From positions 1-12,709 of the forward strand of contig CAYLWN010000027.1 of NCBI GenBank assembly GCA_964387625.1: a stretch of 12,709 nt of DNA, read 5' to 3'. This DNA is from CAYLWN01 sp964387625 (GTDB taxonomy: Bacteria; Patescibacteriota; Microgenomatia; UBA10105). The notes below the pieces were generated by a model, which was given only the letters and a program-made list of their open reading frames with translations, did no database searches and had not been told where the DNA came from. The translations under genes were made by a program, and so were the position numbers. Below, one piece after another: positions 1 through 7,708 of the stretch (the first letter of the stretch is position 1; each line of letters opens with the position of its first letter).

Positions 1-2
1 TA

Positions 3-3000
3 GCTCAAAATGATAATTCACTGTGGGCAGCCAAACTCAATATCACCTACTCTGTCGGTTCCGCCGCCGCCTCCAATTTCTATGACGGGGTGATTGATGA
101 CGTCCGCCTCTACAACCGCGCCTTAGGCGCTGATGAAATATCTGCGCTATATGACTGGGGAACTGGACCGGTCGGACATTGGAAAATGGATGAAGGCACG
201 GGAACAACTGCTTTTGATACTTCTTCCAACAGCAATGATTTAACCTTAACCAATTCTCCTACCTGGACAGTTGGAAAAATTAATAAAGCTGTAAATTTTG
301 CCGGCAGTGATGCTCACTTACTTCGGGCAGACGACGCTGATTTTGATTTTGCTGCTGGAACAAGTTTTACCCTAACCGGCTGGATAAAACATGATACTGC
401 ATCTGCACAACAAATAATTATGTCTAAATTTAACGAAGCAGGCTATAAATTACTAATGGAATCAGATGGAGATATTACTTGTGGAATTGATTATGATGTT
501 ACATGGTCGCCAGCTGATTCAGTCACATCTACTGCTGCTACTTATGATGATAATATTTGGCATCAGGTGGTTTGTGTAAAAAACGCAAATACCAGTTTAA
601 CACTATATATTGATGGAGTATCAGTTGGAACACCTGATACATCACTCACGAGTTCAACATTGGAAAATACTGACCCATTATATATTGGAGTTGATGCAGA
701 TGGCACATCTAATGATTGGATAGGAGCAATTGATGATGCACGCATTTATAACTACGCCCTCACCACAACCGCGATTTCTGATCTTTATTTAGAAAATCAG
801 GGAACGACTGTCATGGAGCAGCCAAACGGCAGATTTATCAGTTTTGATTTAAATGGCACAACTTACAATAAATTCAACCCGGCTGTCAAAATCAGGGGTT
901 GGAGATATGGGGATAAGCCAACTGCTGTCACTAAAGAAGATGTCACCCAATTTATCGGTACCAATTATAATGCGGATTTGAAAATGTTTTCTGAAGCCTG
1001 GTATGAAGATGGCGGATCCAGCACGCAAATTGCTGATGGAGGTTCGGCAAGCGCAACAGATAATATAAATAAAAGCGGTACTACAGGCGACTATACTTTA
1101 ACTGGATTTTCTACATCAGACAGTATCTATTTAGGCAGTGATAATAAATTTACCGGAGTGAATTTTTCTTTAGCTACCATAGGGGTGACCAGTAATACGG
1201 TTATTTGGGAATATTGGAACGGCGGAGCGTGGGTGGCAATTTCCGACATCAAAGATGAAGTAGCAGGAGCAAGTAAATTAATTACTACCAATGGTTCATT
1301 TTATTTTTCAGCTCCTAATGACTGGATCACTAAAACTTTAACTACAAGTGATTTAGGCGGAACCACAACCGGAACGCGGACTATTTATTGGATCAGGGGA
1401 ACGCCGTCAGGCGGGAATTTCTCTACAGTTCCGGTGATTGACCGTTTATGGACTGACATCATGGTATTCCAATATTTAGGGAGTTTTACACATAATAACC
1501 AAACTTTTACCATTTCCTGGGCGCCGGTCAGGCAATCTACCTCAAGTATTGAAGTTGATGTACCAAACCGGTACCGCGCAATTTTGGGAACTTCTGATGT
1601 GGGAACCGGAAATTATTTGGAATTTTATGATAGAGCGCAAAATGATGCCAGCCCAAATAATACTTTTAATTTCATCGGTCCGTATATTTTGGAGGGGAGT
1701 ACTGCGTATAAATTATCCTGGGATGGAATCCGTAAAACCACAATTATGGAAAGCGACAGTATGAGGGTAAAAATTAGAGTTGAGGGATGTTTGGATACCA
1801 CAGGCGGAGGAGCATGTTTGGCAGATACTGGAGGTAATAAACTAAAAGTTTATGAAGAATATACTTTTACTACAGAAGGCATGTATGTATCTAATACCAC
1901 TGATTTTAAAACAGCCGGGATTGCATTGGATAATAGTGCAGCAGAAGACGGTTATAATTGGCTGATGGTGGATGCAGATACAACAGATGAGGCGTTTGGT
2001 GGAACAATGTATTACGGAGATGGAAATACGGAAACTTCATCAGCTATTGATGTTTCACCGGCAAGTACAAATACTTATATGGTATTTCCGGGAGCTACAT
2101 CAACCAATTATCAATCTGCAATTTTAACCATTTCCCGGACCGGCTGGATAGATCAAACCGGTGGCACGCAAGACTGGAATCTGGATGTCAACACTAGCAG
2201 TACTTTAGATAGATTGCATACCAGGTTGCGGAATATTACTTCAACTGAAGCACACCGCGCAACTTGGTCATTTCTCATGGTACCCCAAACATCTCTGGAT
2301 ACTGAAGCAGAGAGAGAATCATATAGCAGTGACTACCGCAATCCGGATATTTTATCTTATGCAACAGGATCGGAACTAGCTGATATGACATCAGTTACAG
2401 CTTCATCATCTGCTGCGGCAGCAGCAACAGCACTCAATTTTGCGAGTGCCAGTTCCCAATATGGATACGTGGCTGACAGCGCTTCTTTATCGATAACAGG
2501 TGATTTAACAGTTGAATCATGGATCAAACCTACATCTGTGACAGCTAGCACTCAATTTGATATTGCAGGCAAATGGGATAATGCTAATGAAAGTTATTTA
2601 TTAGCTCAATACGGAGATGAAATCAGAATGTACATTGATGCTGCAGCAAATTATGAAACCACAGATGCAACTAATTTAGTAGTTAATCAATGGTATCACG
2701 TAGCAGCAGTTTATGACGCATCTGCGCAAACTGTAGTAATTTACGTCAATGGTGTTGAACAAGCATCAACAACAACCGGCACCATTCCTGCTTCTACTGG
2801 TGATGATGCAGGCAGATTTCAGATAGGAGCGGAGGATAGTAGCGCTCAAACTTTTACCGATGGTTATGGTGGGGATGTAAATACAGCTTATGATGGCTTC
2901 ATCTTCCAACAGGTTCCTACAGAAAATTATGGAATAACCATTGCTATAGATTTGCGTTATACACCTACTGGTTGGATAGAGAAAGGGATCATCAAGTTTG

Positions 3001-5435
3001 ATTTATCCTCCATCCCTTCTTCCGCAACAGTCAATTCAGCAACACTTTATATGTATCGAAGAGCAGTTGGAGCGGCAGACACCAAAACTGTCACAGTTTA
3101 TTCTGTTGCCAGTGGTAATTCAGCCTGGACAGAAGGGACAAAAGATGGTGCAACAGCCGGAGCAGGTGAGTCTTGTTGGAACGCCTTGGCTGCTGATGGT
3201 TCAGGAGGCGTGACAACCGCTTGGGCAGGTTCGGCAGGTTTACAAACAAGTGGAACAGATTATGAAGCAACTTCTTTAGGTTCCTTTCAAAGCGTGGCTA
3301 ATAGTAGTGTGGGTACAGAATATTCAACTACTCTAACAACCTCCAGAATTCAAGATTGGCTTGGGGCATCTAACACAAATTATGGTTTATTGCTCCAAAT
3401 TGATCCAGTTGATCCTGAATCAGAAATTCATTATTTTGGCAGCTCTGACCATTCTACAACTGGTTACCGTCCCAAATTGGTTGTCAATTATACTGCTCCG
3501 GCAAATTTTTATAACGGCACAATTGATGAGGTTAGAGTTTGGAATGCAGCACGCACAGCTCTACAAGTCCAACAAAATGAATTTAACCAAGTTGCTGCAA
3601 ATGCAACTAATTTACAAGCATATTTTAAATTAAATGAAAATACAGGCACTACAACTTTTGATGAAACTACAAATAATAATGATTTAACTTTAACAAATAC
3701 ACCGACTTGGGTAACTGGTATGGTACCGGACCATTACAATGAAGCAGAGGGCGCATATACAGTGAACGCATCAAACAGCAGTGTAAATTTGGATTTAGAT
3801 GGCGGAGCTAATGTATCTACATTACTCAACGGAGCATTATCAGCAAATGCTTCGACTATCACAGTTGATTCAACTACCGGATTTGCTTCATCAGGTGTTG
3901 CTTATATCGACGGAGATAAATTCGCATACACCGGAACAGATGCGACTACTTTCACAGGTGTGACTAATGACAGCACTGAATTATCAGTTGTAGGCCATGC
4001 AGATAATAGCATAGTTTCATCCATGAACAGGCATGATCCTTTTTATAAAGTCAGATCTTTTAGGCAAAATACTTTGCCTTCTTCTGTGACTTTGGAAGGC
4101 ACAACTTTAACCAACGGCATTGATTACAATATGGCTTATAAGCCAGTCAGTAATTCTTTATGGGCACAGGACATGATTTGGTATTCGACAATGGAGGCAA
4201 GCGGAGTTTTTACAACTCCGGATGTGGGAGCTGGTGCTTCAAGTAGTGTAGATTCTGCAACATTTATACGAGCCAATTATGGATATGGCATGTCAGTTGA
4301 TGCAGGAACGGAAAATCCGTATTTTGTCTCCAGTGGAAATATTAGCGGCAGTGCCGGAACTGTGGAATTTTGGTATCAAAAAACCATAGCACCGGCTGCT
4401 TCAGGATATTTCTTTGCCTGTGATAATGGATCAGGTACGGTAAACATGAGTTTAGGCAGGGGTGGTAATGATACTGACATTGATTTTATTGTTGATGATG
4501 GCAGCGCGCATACCAATTCTTGGGACGGCATCAGCGTACCGATTTATGACGGCGGTTGGCATTATATAAAACTGACTTATGATGCAGCAACTGATGTGCC
4601 GGATTTATATCTTGATGGCATCTTACAAACCAGGGATGCCACCAGCGCCTGGGCTGCCATTACTCCGCAAACCAATACTTATATTGGTAATAATTACAGC
4701 ACCAATCATATCGGAGGCACGATTGATGAATTACGGATTTATAATACTGCAACTCCTACAACTTTGGCCAAAGGCGGAGACACAGTTGACTCTTCAGAAT
4801 ATTTGGCAAGAACTGATAATAACTATACTTTTTCTTTTGCAGCTAAAGATGCTTCAGAGCGGGGAGAGTATATGTATTTAGGATCAGATACAATGGTATC
4901 AGGATTTAATGTTGATTTGGCAACTAATGGCGCAACAGCAGGCAGTCTAAATTTAGATTGGGAATATTGGAACGGTACAGCTTGGACAAGTTTGGAAACG
5001 ATTACCGGGTTTACCGATGGTACTTCCAATTTAACTGCCGACGGAGCAGTTTATTGGACTGATAATCCCACTAACTGGAGACCTTATTCAGTGAATGGTG
5101 CAACAGATCAATACTATATCAGAGCATCACTTAATCAATCATCCGGATCTTATACAACTTCACCTATAGAAAATACTATTAGAACTGATGTGATCTTGAT
5201 GCAATACTTAAATAATATTTCTAGCAATGACCAAACCTTTGTCATAGTTCCGGAAAATCTATGGGGGATGATGTTAGTGTTACCTGTGGGATTATGGTTT
5301 ATGAAGAGGAAAAGATATAAAGAAGCTTGTCTGGCAAAGCCAGATCCTGCCTGCCTACGCAGTCAGGCTTTGCAGGAGAAGTATAGAAGCTTGCCTACCT
5401 ACCGGCAGGCAGGGAAGCATAGTTATTTAGAATAA
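3..5435 (+). CDS. Giant LamG-domain surface protein with a VPEN-CTERM-like sorting tail (5'-partial)
   Basis: The frame is open back to the left edge, and codons before the GTG at 90 continue a LamG domain, so the real start lies outside the window. Residues here count from nt 3. In order: end of a LamG (1-55, 'FYDGVIDDVRLYN'); a full LamG (about 55-268); a beta module with 'EYWNGGAW' (about 370-510); a third LamG (about 810-950 and 1167-1193) interrupted by a DNRLRE-like domain; a truncated LamG start (about 1195-1240); a fourth LamG (about 1397-1587); a second 'EYWNG' module (about 1610-1740); then VPEN, a 15-residue hydrophobic stretch and KRKR. LamG folds usually bind glycans or proteins, so I infer a secreted adhesin or sugar-binding surface protein. 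The 39 residues after KRKR are translated repeat DNA. No catalytic domain is recognised. The coding call and LamG assignment are firm; ligand and role are unknown. Confidence 0.93.
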   Translation, partial: AQNDNSLWAAKLNITYSVGSAAASNFYDGVIDDVRLYNRALGADEISALYDWGTGPVGHWKMDEGTGTTAFDTSSNSNDLTLTNSPTWTVGKINKAVNFAGSDAHLLRADDADFDFAAGTSFTLTGWIKHDTASAQQIIMSKFNEAGYKLLMESDGDITCGIDYDVTWSPADSVTSTAATYDDNIWHQVVCVKNANTSLTLYIDGVSVGTPDTSLTSSTLENTDPLYIGVDADGTSNDWIGAIDDARIYNYALTTTAISDLYLENQGTTVMEQPNGRFISFDLNGTTYNKFNPAVKIRGWRYGDKPTAVTKEDVTQFIGTNYNADLKMFSEAWYEDGGSSTQIADGGSASATDNINKSGTTGDYTLTGFSTSDSIYLGSDNKFTGVNFSLATIGVTSNTVIWEYWNGGAWVAISDIKDEVAGASKLITTNGSFYFSAPNDWITKTLTTSDLGGTTTGTRTIYWIRGTPSGGNFSTVPVIDRLWTDIMVFQYLGSFTHNNQTFTISWAPVRQSTSSIEVDVPNRYRAILGTSDVGTGNYLEFYDRAQNDASPNNTFNFIGPYILEGSTAYKLSWDGIRKTTIMESDSMRVKIRVEGCLDTTGGGACLADTGGNKLKVYEEYTFTTEGMYVSNTTDFKTAGIALDNSAAEDGYNWLMVDADTTDEAFGGTMYYGDGNTETSSAIDVSPASTNTYMVFPGATSTNYQSAILTISRTGWIDQTGGTQDWNLDVNTSSTLDRLHTRLRNITSTEAHRATWSFLMVPQTSLDTEAERESYSSDYRNPDILSYATGSELADMTSVTASSSAAAAATALNFASASSQYGYVADSASLSITGDLTVESWIKPTSVTASTQFDIAGKWDNANESYLLAQYGDEIRMYIDAAANYETTDATNLVVNQWYHVAAVYDASAQTVVIYVNGVEQASTTTGTIPASTGDDAGRFQIGAEDSSAQTFTDGYGGDVNTAYDGFIFQQVPTENYGITIAIDLRYTPTGWIEKGIIKFDLSSIPSSATVNSATLYMYRRAVGAADTKTVTVYSVASGNSAWTEGTKDGATAGAGESCWNALAADGSGGVTTAWAGSAGLQTSGTDYEATSLGSFQSVANSSVGTEYSTTLTTSRIQDWLGASNTNYGLLLQIDPVDPESEIHYFGSSDHSTTGYRPKLVVNYTAPANFYNGTIDEVRVWNAARTALQVQQNEFNQVAANATNLQAYFKLNENTGTTTFDETTNNNDLTLTNTPTWVTGMVPDHYNEAEGAYTVNASNSSVNLDLDGGANVSTLLNGALSANASTITVDSTTGFASSGVAYIDGDKFAYTGTDATTFTGVTNDSTELSVVGHADNSIVSSMNRHDPFYKVRSFRQNTLPSSVTLEGTTLTNGIDYNMAYKPVSNSLWAQDMIWYSTMEASGVFTTPDVGAGASSSVDSATFIRANYGYGMSVDAGTENPYFVSSGNISGSAGTVEFWYQKTIAPAASGYFFACDNGSGTVNMSLGRGGNDTDIDFIVDDGSAHTNSWDGISVPIYDGGWHYIKLTYDAATDVPDLYLDGILQTRDATSAWAAITPQTNTYIGNNYSTNHIGGTIDELRIYNTATPTTLAKGGDTVDSSEYLARTDNNYTFSFAAKDASERGEYMYLGSDTMVSGFNVDLATNGATAGSLNLDWEYWNGTAWTSLETITGFTDGTSNLTADGAVYWTDNPTNWRPYSVNGATDQYYIRASLNQSSGSYTTSPIENTIRTDVILMQYLNNISSNDQTFVIVPENLWGMMLVLPVGLWFMKRKRYKEACLAKPDPACLRSQALQEKYRSLPTYRQAGKHSYLE
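5229..5315 (+). other. C-terminal tripartite sorting signal (VPEN, hydrophobic helix, KRKR)
   Basis: The giant protein ends with SNDQTFVI, then VPEN (5247-5258), a 15-residue hydrophobic run starting LWGMM (5259-5303) and KRKR (5304-5315). A short Pro-Glu motif, one helix and a basic cluster is the layout of PEP-CTERM and related signals (VPLPA, VPDSG, VPEID, PEF), which exosortases and archaeosortases process. An exosortase-like gene lies 4.1 kb downstream. I know of no named model for a VPEN variant, so the pairing is inference. The motif is partly duplicated at 7238-7275. Confidence 0.72.
5330..5422 (+). repeat. Paired-hairpin repeat, copy A, carrying two palindrome insertions
   Basis: This copy matches 9319-9373 exactly once two blocks are removed. 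The core has two adjacent 15-nt hairpins, TCTGGC-AAA-GCCAGA and TCCTGC-TTT-GCAGGA, then GAAGTATAGAAGCTT and GGAAGCATAG. In this copy an 18-nt block (5351-5368) sits inside the second hairpin and a 20-nt near-palindrome (5393-5412) sits between AAGCTT and GGAAG. The whole copy lies within the reading frame of the giant gene, after its KRKR, and is translated. Confidence 0.85.
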
Positions 5436-5440
5436 GGAAT

Positions 5441-5567
5441 AATTCTCCTACGCATACCCACATCGCTACCTCCTTCGTTAAAACTTCGGAAGGTCAAGAA
5501 AGCTATGAGGCTCAAAGAAAGCTTCCACCTTCGCTGAAGCTACGGTGGACAAGTCGGAGGACAAGTG
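5441..5567. repeat. 127 bp direct repeat, left copy
   Basis: This copy matches 7315-7441 with about six mismatches over 127 nt by eye. It starts six bases after the giant gene's stop codon. It is built of smaller palindromes, for example TCCACC...GGTGGA at 5524-5549 and CCTTCG...CGGAAGG near 5471-5493. With the right copy it brackets the AbiE operon. Confidence 0.85.
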
Positions 5568-5628
5568 AATAGGGATTCTGGATTAGGGATAAAAGATTAA
5601 AGATTAATGATTAAAGATATTATCCATC

Positions 5629-5657
5629 TTGACAAACTCCCTAAATTAGCATATTAT
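5629..5657 (+). promoter_or_regulatory. Sigma70-type promoter of the abiE operon
   Basis: A perfect -35 box TTGACA (5629-5634) is followed after 17 bases by TATTAT (5652-5657), five of six matches to the -10 consensus. Transcription would start near 5664, about 32 bases before the AbiEi ATG. This is the best promoter match I see in the window. Confidence 0.65.
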
Positions 5658-5664
5658 TAACTAG

Positions 5665-5687
5665 AAGTAAGGCCCAGCATTACTTAC
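5665..5687. promoter_or_regulatory. Inverted repeat in the abiE leader, possible AbiEi operator
   Basis: AAGTAA (5665-5670) and TTACTT (5680-5685) are inverted across nine bases. The overlapping pair GTAAG/CTTAC (5667-5671, 5683-5687) is also inverted. The site lies at or just past the predicted transcription start. AbiEi antitoxins studied elsewhere repress their own promoter by binding inverted repeats, so autorepression here is plausible, but the short arms make it tentative. Confidence 0.4.
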
Positions 5688-5695
5688 AGAAGAAA

Positions 5696-6277
5696 ATGAA
5701 GAACGAACTGATTATTGAACTCTATAAAAAGCCACAAACAGTCTTTACGCTGAAAGACGTATCTCTACTGTTTCCTGAAATTCCCTACAACAACCTTAAA
5801 GAGCGCATGTCATATTTTGCAAAATCCGGATCAATTAAAAAATTGAGTAGGAGTGTGTATGTCAAGGACCAATATAATGTTTTTGAATTAGCCAACAAGC
5901 TTTACACACCTTCATATATTAGCCTGGAAACTGTATTACAAAAGGCAGGTGTAACTTTTCAGTATTACGAAACTATTTTTGCTGTTTCATATCTTACTCG
6001 AACAGTTACAATCGCAGATCATACGATTGAATATAGAAGAATAAAAAAAGATATTTTGTTCAATAAACAGGGAATTGAGGAGCAGGAAAATGTGGTGATA
6101 GCTTCGCCAGAGCGGGCATTTTTAGATGCAGTGTTTTTATATAAAAATTATCATTTTGACAATTTAAGCGGGCTTAATTGGGATAAAATTATGGAATTAA
6201 AAAACCTCTACGAGAGCAAAATATTTAATAAACGAATAGAGGAGTATTATCAGATTTATAAAGAAAACCATGCTTAA
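5696..6277 (+). CDS. abiEi: AbiEi-family antitoxin / transcriptional regulator
   Basis: This 193-residue protein has the AbiEi layout: an N-terminal winged helix (about 1-57, ending 'IKKLSRSVYV') and a C-terminal domain with the family signatures 'PSYISLETVLQKAGV' (72-86) and 'ASPERAFLDAVFL' (136-148). In known AbiE systems AbiEi neutralises the AbiEii toxin without stable binding (type IV) and represses the operon. The ATG at 5696 follows a purine-rich AGAAGAAA and lies behind a good promoter and an inverted repeat. Its stop overlaps the next gene by 8 nt, as expected for a translationally coupled antitoxin-toxin pair. The family call is strong; activity in this organism is inferred. Confidence 0.88.
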   Translation: MKNELIIELYKKPQTVFTLKDVSLLFPEIPYNNLKERMSYFAKSGSIKKLSRSVYVKDQYNVFELANKLYTPSYISLETVLQKAGVTFQYYETIFAVSYLTRTVTIADHTIEYRRIKKDILFNKQGIEEQENVVIASPERAFLDAVFLYKNYHFDNLSGLNWDKIMELKNLYESKIFNKRIEEYYQIYKENHA

Positions 6278-6965
6278 TCAGATAAAACATAGAATCATTT
6301 TGATTGAAATTCTAAAAAAGATTTATGGCGATCCCGACATTCGAACCTTTCTGGGATTTAAAGGAGGGACAGCCGCGATGCTTTTTTACGATTTGCCTAG
6401 GTTATCAGTCGATCTAGACTTTGATTTATTAGATATAGATAAAAAAGAACTGGTGTTTAATAAAATGAAAGCCTTTCTTGAAGAACAAGGAGTTCTTCGT
6501 GAGGCGAGGGAAAAAAGATATACCTTGTTTTTCCTCATCAGTTATGAAAAAGGGCAGAATACAATCAAAGTAGATATTTCCAAACGTAAAGGTGTAAGTG
6601 GTTTTGAATCTAAAGGTTACTTGGGTGTCACAGCACTGGTTATGAAACCAGAAGATATGATAGCAGGCAAACTATCAGCACTTTTAACACGACGAAAATT
6701 TGCCATGCGTGATGTATTTGATGTGTGGTATTTTCTCAAAAACAAGTGGGTTATTAACGAAATGGTGTTATTAGAAAAAACCGGATTATCTTTAAACAAA
6801 GCCATTGAACAAGCCATAAAACAAGTCAGTGAAATTGATAAAAAACAGATTTTACATGGACTAGGAGAACTTATAGATGCAAAACAAAAAATTTGGGTAA
6901 GGGAAAAACTCATAGACGAAGCGGTTTTTTATTTGCGTCTGTATCAGAAAATGTATAAGAAATAG
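6270..6965 (+). CDS. abiEii: AbiEii-family nucleotidyltransferase toxin
   Basis: This is a 231-residue AbiEii/AbiGii-type nucleotidyltransferase. The signature 'FKGGTAAMLFYDLPRLS' with 'VDLDFD' (29-52) gives the GG(S/T) motif and metal-binding Asp48 and Asp50. 'IKVDIS' supplies a third acidic residue (Asp102). 'KPEDMIAGKLSAL' (126-138) and 'RDVFDVWYFL' (147-156) match the family's C-terminal motifs. AbiEii-type toxins transfer nucleotides to targets (tRNA for the MenT relatives) and halt growth, which can abort phage infection. The start overlaps the abiEi stop by 8 nt. All key residues are present, so it looks active. Nothing in the cassette resembles a recombinase. Confidence 0.9.
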   Translation: MLNQIKHRIILIEILKKIYGDPDIRTFLGFKGGTAAMLFYDLPRLSVDLDFDLLDIDKKELVFNKMKAFLEEQGVLREAREKRYTLFFLISYEKGQNTIKVDISKRKGVSGFESKGYLGVTALVMKPEDMIAGKLSALLTRRKFAMRDVFDVWYFLKNKWVINEMVLLEKTGLSLNKAIEQAIKQVSEIDKKQILHGLGELIDAKQKIWVREKLIDEAVFYLRLYQKMYKK

Positions 6966-7150
6966 ATATTGAAATAATATGAAGTATCTGACAAAAGATT
7001 TGCTTGCCAGATCAACTTTTACTCGCAACAGAAATGTGAACAGTTGCTTTTATTCAGTACAATTGACAATTTTGCCTTGTATGACTTTTTTGTTTCAGAA
7101 AAGAGCAAATATATGTACTTTACTGAAACCATAAACACATAAAAATAAGT
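6966..7150. other. Spacer downstream of abiEii, no gene seen
   Basis: This AT-rich spacer holds no supported gene. A TTGACA at 7063-7068 has no -10 box at the right distance (a T-run lies there). No terminator hairpin followed by a T-tract is visible after the AbiEii stop. Confidence 0.5.
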
Positions 7151-7181
7151 ATGTATATCTATATATTAATATATAAATCAA

Positions 7182-7197
7182 TCTGCCAGCTGGCGGA
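7182..7197. repeat. 16-nt palindrome TCTGCCAGCTGGCGGA
   Basis: The core GCCAGCTGGC (7185-7194) is a perfect palindrome. The flanks extend it to 16 nt with one T-G mismatch. It is a GC-rich island in very AT-rich DNA, like the other short palindromes of this window, and it lies at the left edge of the VPEN-tail remnant. Confidence 0.6.
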
Positions 7198-7200
7198 CAA

Positions 7201-7411
7201 TATCAATCTTTTAAATGTTTCTGCTAATGATGCTACATTTGTCATAGTTCCGGAAAATCTATGGGGGATGATGTTGGCTTTACCTGTGGTTATGGTTTAT
7301 GAAAAGAAAAAAAGAATCCTCCTACCTATACCCACATCGCTACCTCCTTCGTTAAAACTTCGGAAGGTCAAGAAAGCTATGAGGGTCAAAGAAAGCTTCC
7401 ACCTTCGCTGA
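7201..7411 (+). pseudogene. Remnant of a second VPEN-CTERM protein (C-terminal tail only, frameshifted)
   Basis: The frame open from an ATG at 7151 encodes 86 residues. Its middle, 'NVSANDATFVIVPENLWGMM', parallels the giant protein's tail, and 7238-7275 is identical base for base to 5238-5275. Just after, a 2-bp deletion (GTGGGATTATGG to GTGGTTATGG) shifts the frame, giving 'PVVMVYEKKKR' instead of 'PVGLWFMKRK'. The rest of the frame is the 127 bp repeat translated. No body of a surface protein precedes it; upstream is AbiE spacer. I read it as the stranded 3' end of a paralogue or of a duplicated target site, probably not expressed as a useful protein. A short membrane peptide cannot be excluded. 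Confidence 0.75.
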
Positions 7412-7441
7412 AGCTACGGTGGACAAGTCGGAGTACAAGGG
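7315..7441. repeat. 127 bp direct repeat, right copy
   Basis: This is the partner of 5441-5567, about 95% identical by eye. Here the repeat follows the VPEN-tail remnant within about ten bases. In the left copy some 125 extra bases, including the paired-hairpin repeat, separate the tail from the 127 bp repeat. The right copy therefore seems to keep the simpler arrangement. Confidence 0.85.
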
Positions 7442-7688
7442 ATTTAGCCAAGTTGTATAATTATTAATTATATTGTTAAATAAACATAATAAAATCAACA
7501 GTATGGATGCGTCATGGGTGATTAAGTGGCTGGTGAGATAAGGAAGCTTAGAAGCTTGCCTGCCTGCCGGCAGGCAGGGAAGTTTGGATGATGAAATAAG
7601 CGTTAAGTAGAAGAAAGGGACTAGAAATTAACCAATAACCAATAAATGGAGATTTTGATAATACTAATGTAGTGAACGGAATAGACTT
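7442..7688. other. Spacer upstream of the glycosidase, repeat-bearing, no gene seen
   Basis: AT-rich DNA with no supported gene. It holds a palindrome insertion at 7558-7577 and a short motif (AACCAATAACCAATAAATGGAGAT, in part) reminiscent of the ATTAATGAATGGAGATAAG stretch near 9420. I see no RNA gene. Confidence 0.4.
7558..7577. repeat. 20-nt palindrome insertion between AAGCTT and GGAAG
   Basis: GCCTGCCTGCCGGCAGGCAG contains a perfect palindrome that continues one base into the flank. It sits between AGAAGCTT (7550-7557) and GGAAG (7578 on), the same junction that holds the related 20-mer at 5393-5412. The copy at 9319-9373 has that junction uninterrupted. Confidence 0.8.
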
Positions 7689-7694
7689 TATAAT
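7689..7694 (+). promoter_or_regulatory. Possible -10 box close to the glycosidase start
   Basis: A perfect TATAAT lies 14 bases before the ATG at 7709, with no convincing -35 box at 16-18 bases. If used, the leader would be under ten bases, effectively leaderless. That would fit the absence of a Shine-Dalgarno site in front of this gene. Confidence 0.3.
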
Positions 7695-7708
7695 TTAGTT
7701 AAATAATT

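Noticed and set aside
90..92. GTG at 90 as the start of the giant protein
   Set aside because: Twenty-nine codons before it are open and encode a continuing LamG strand, with no ribosome binding site at the GTG.
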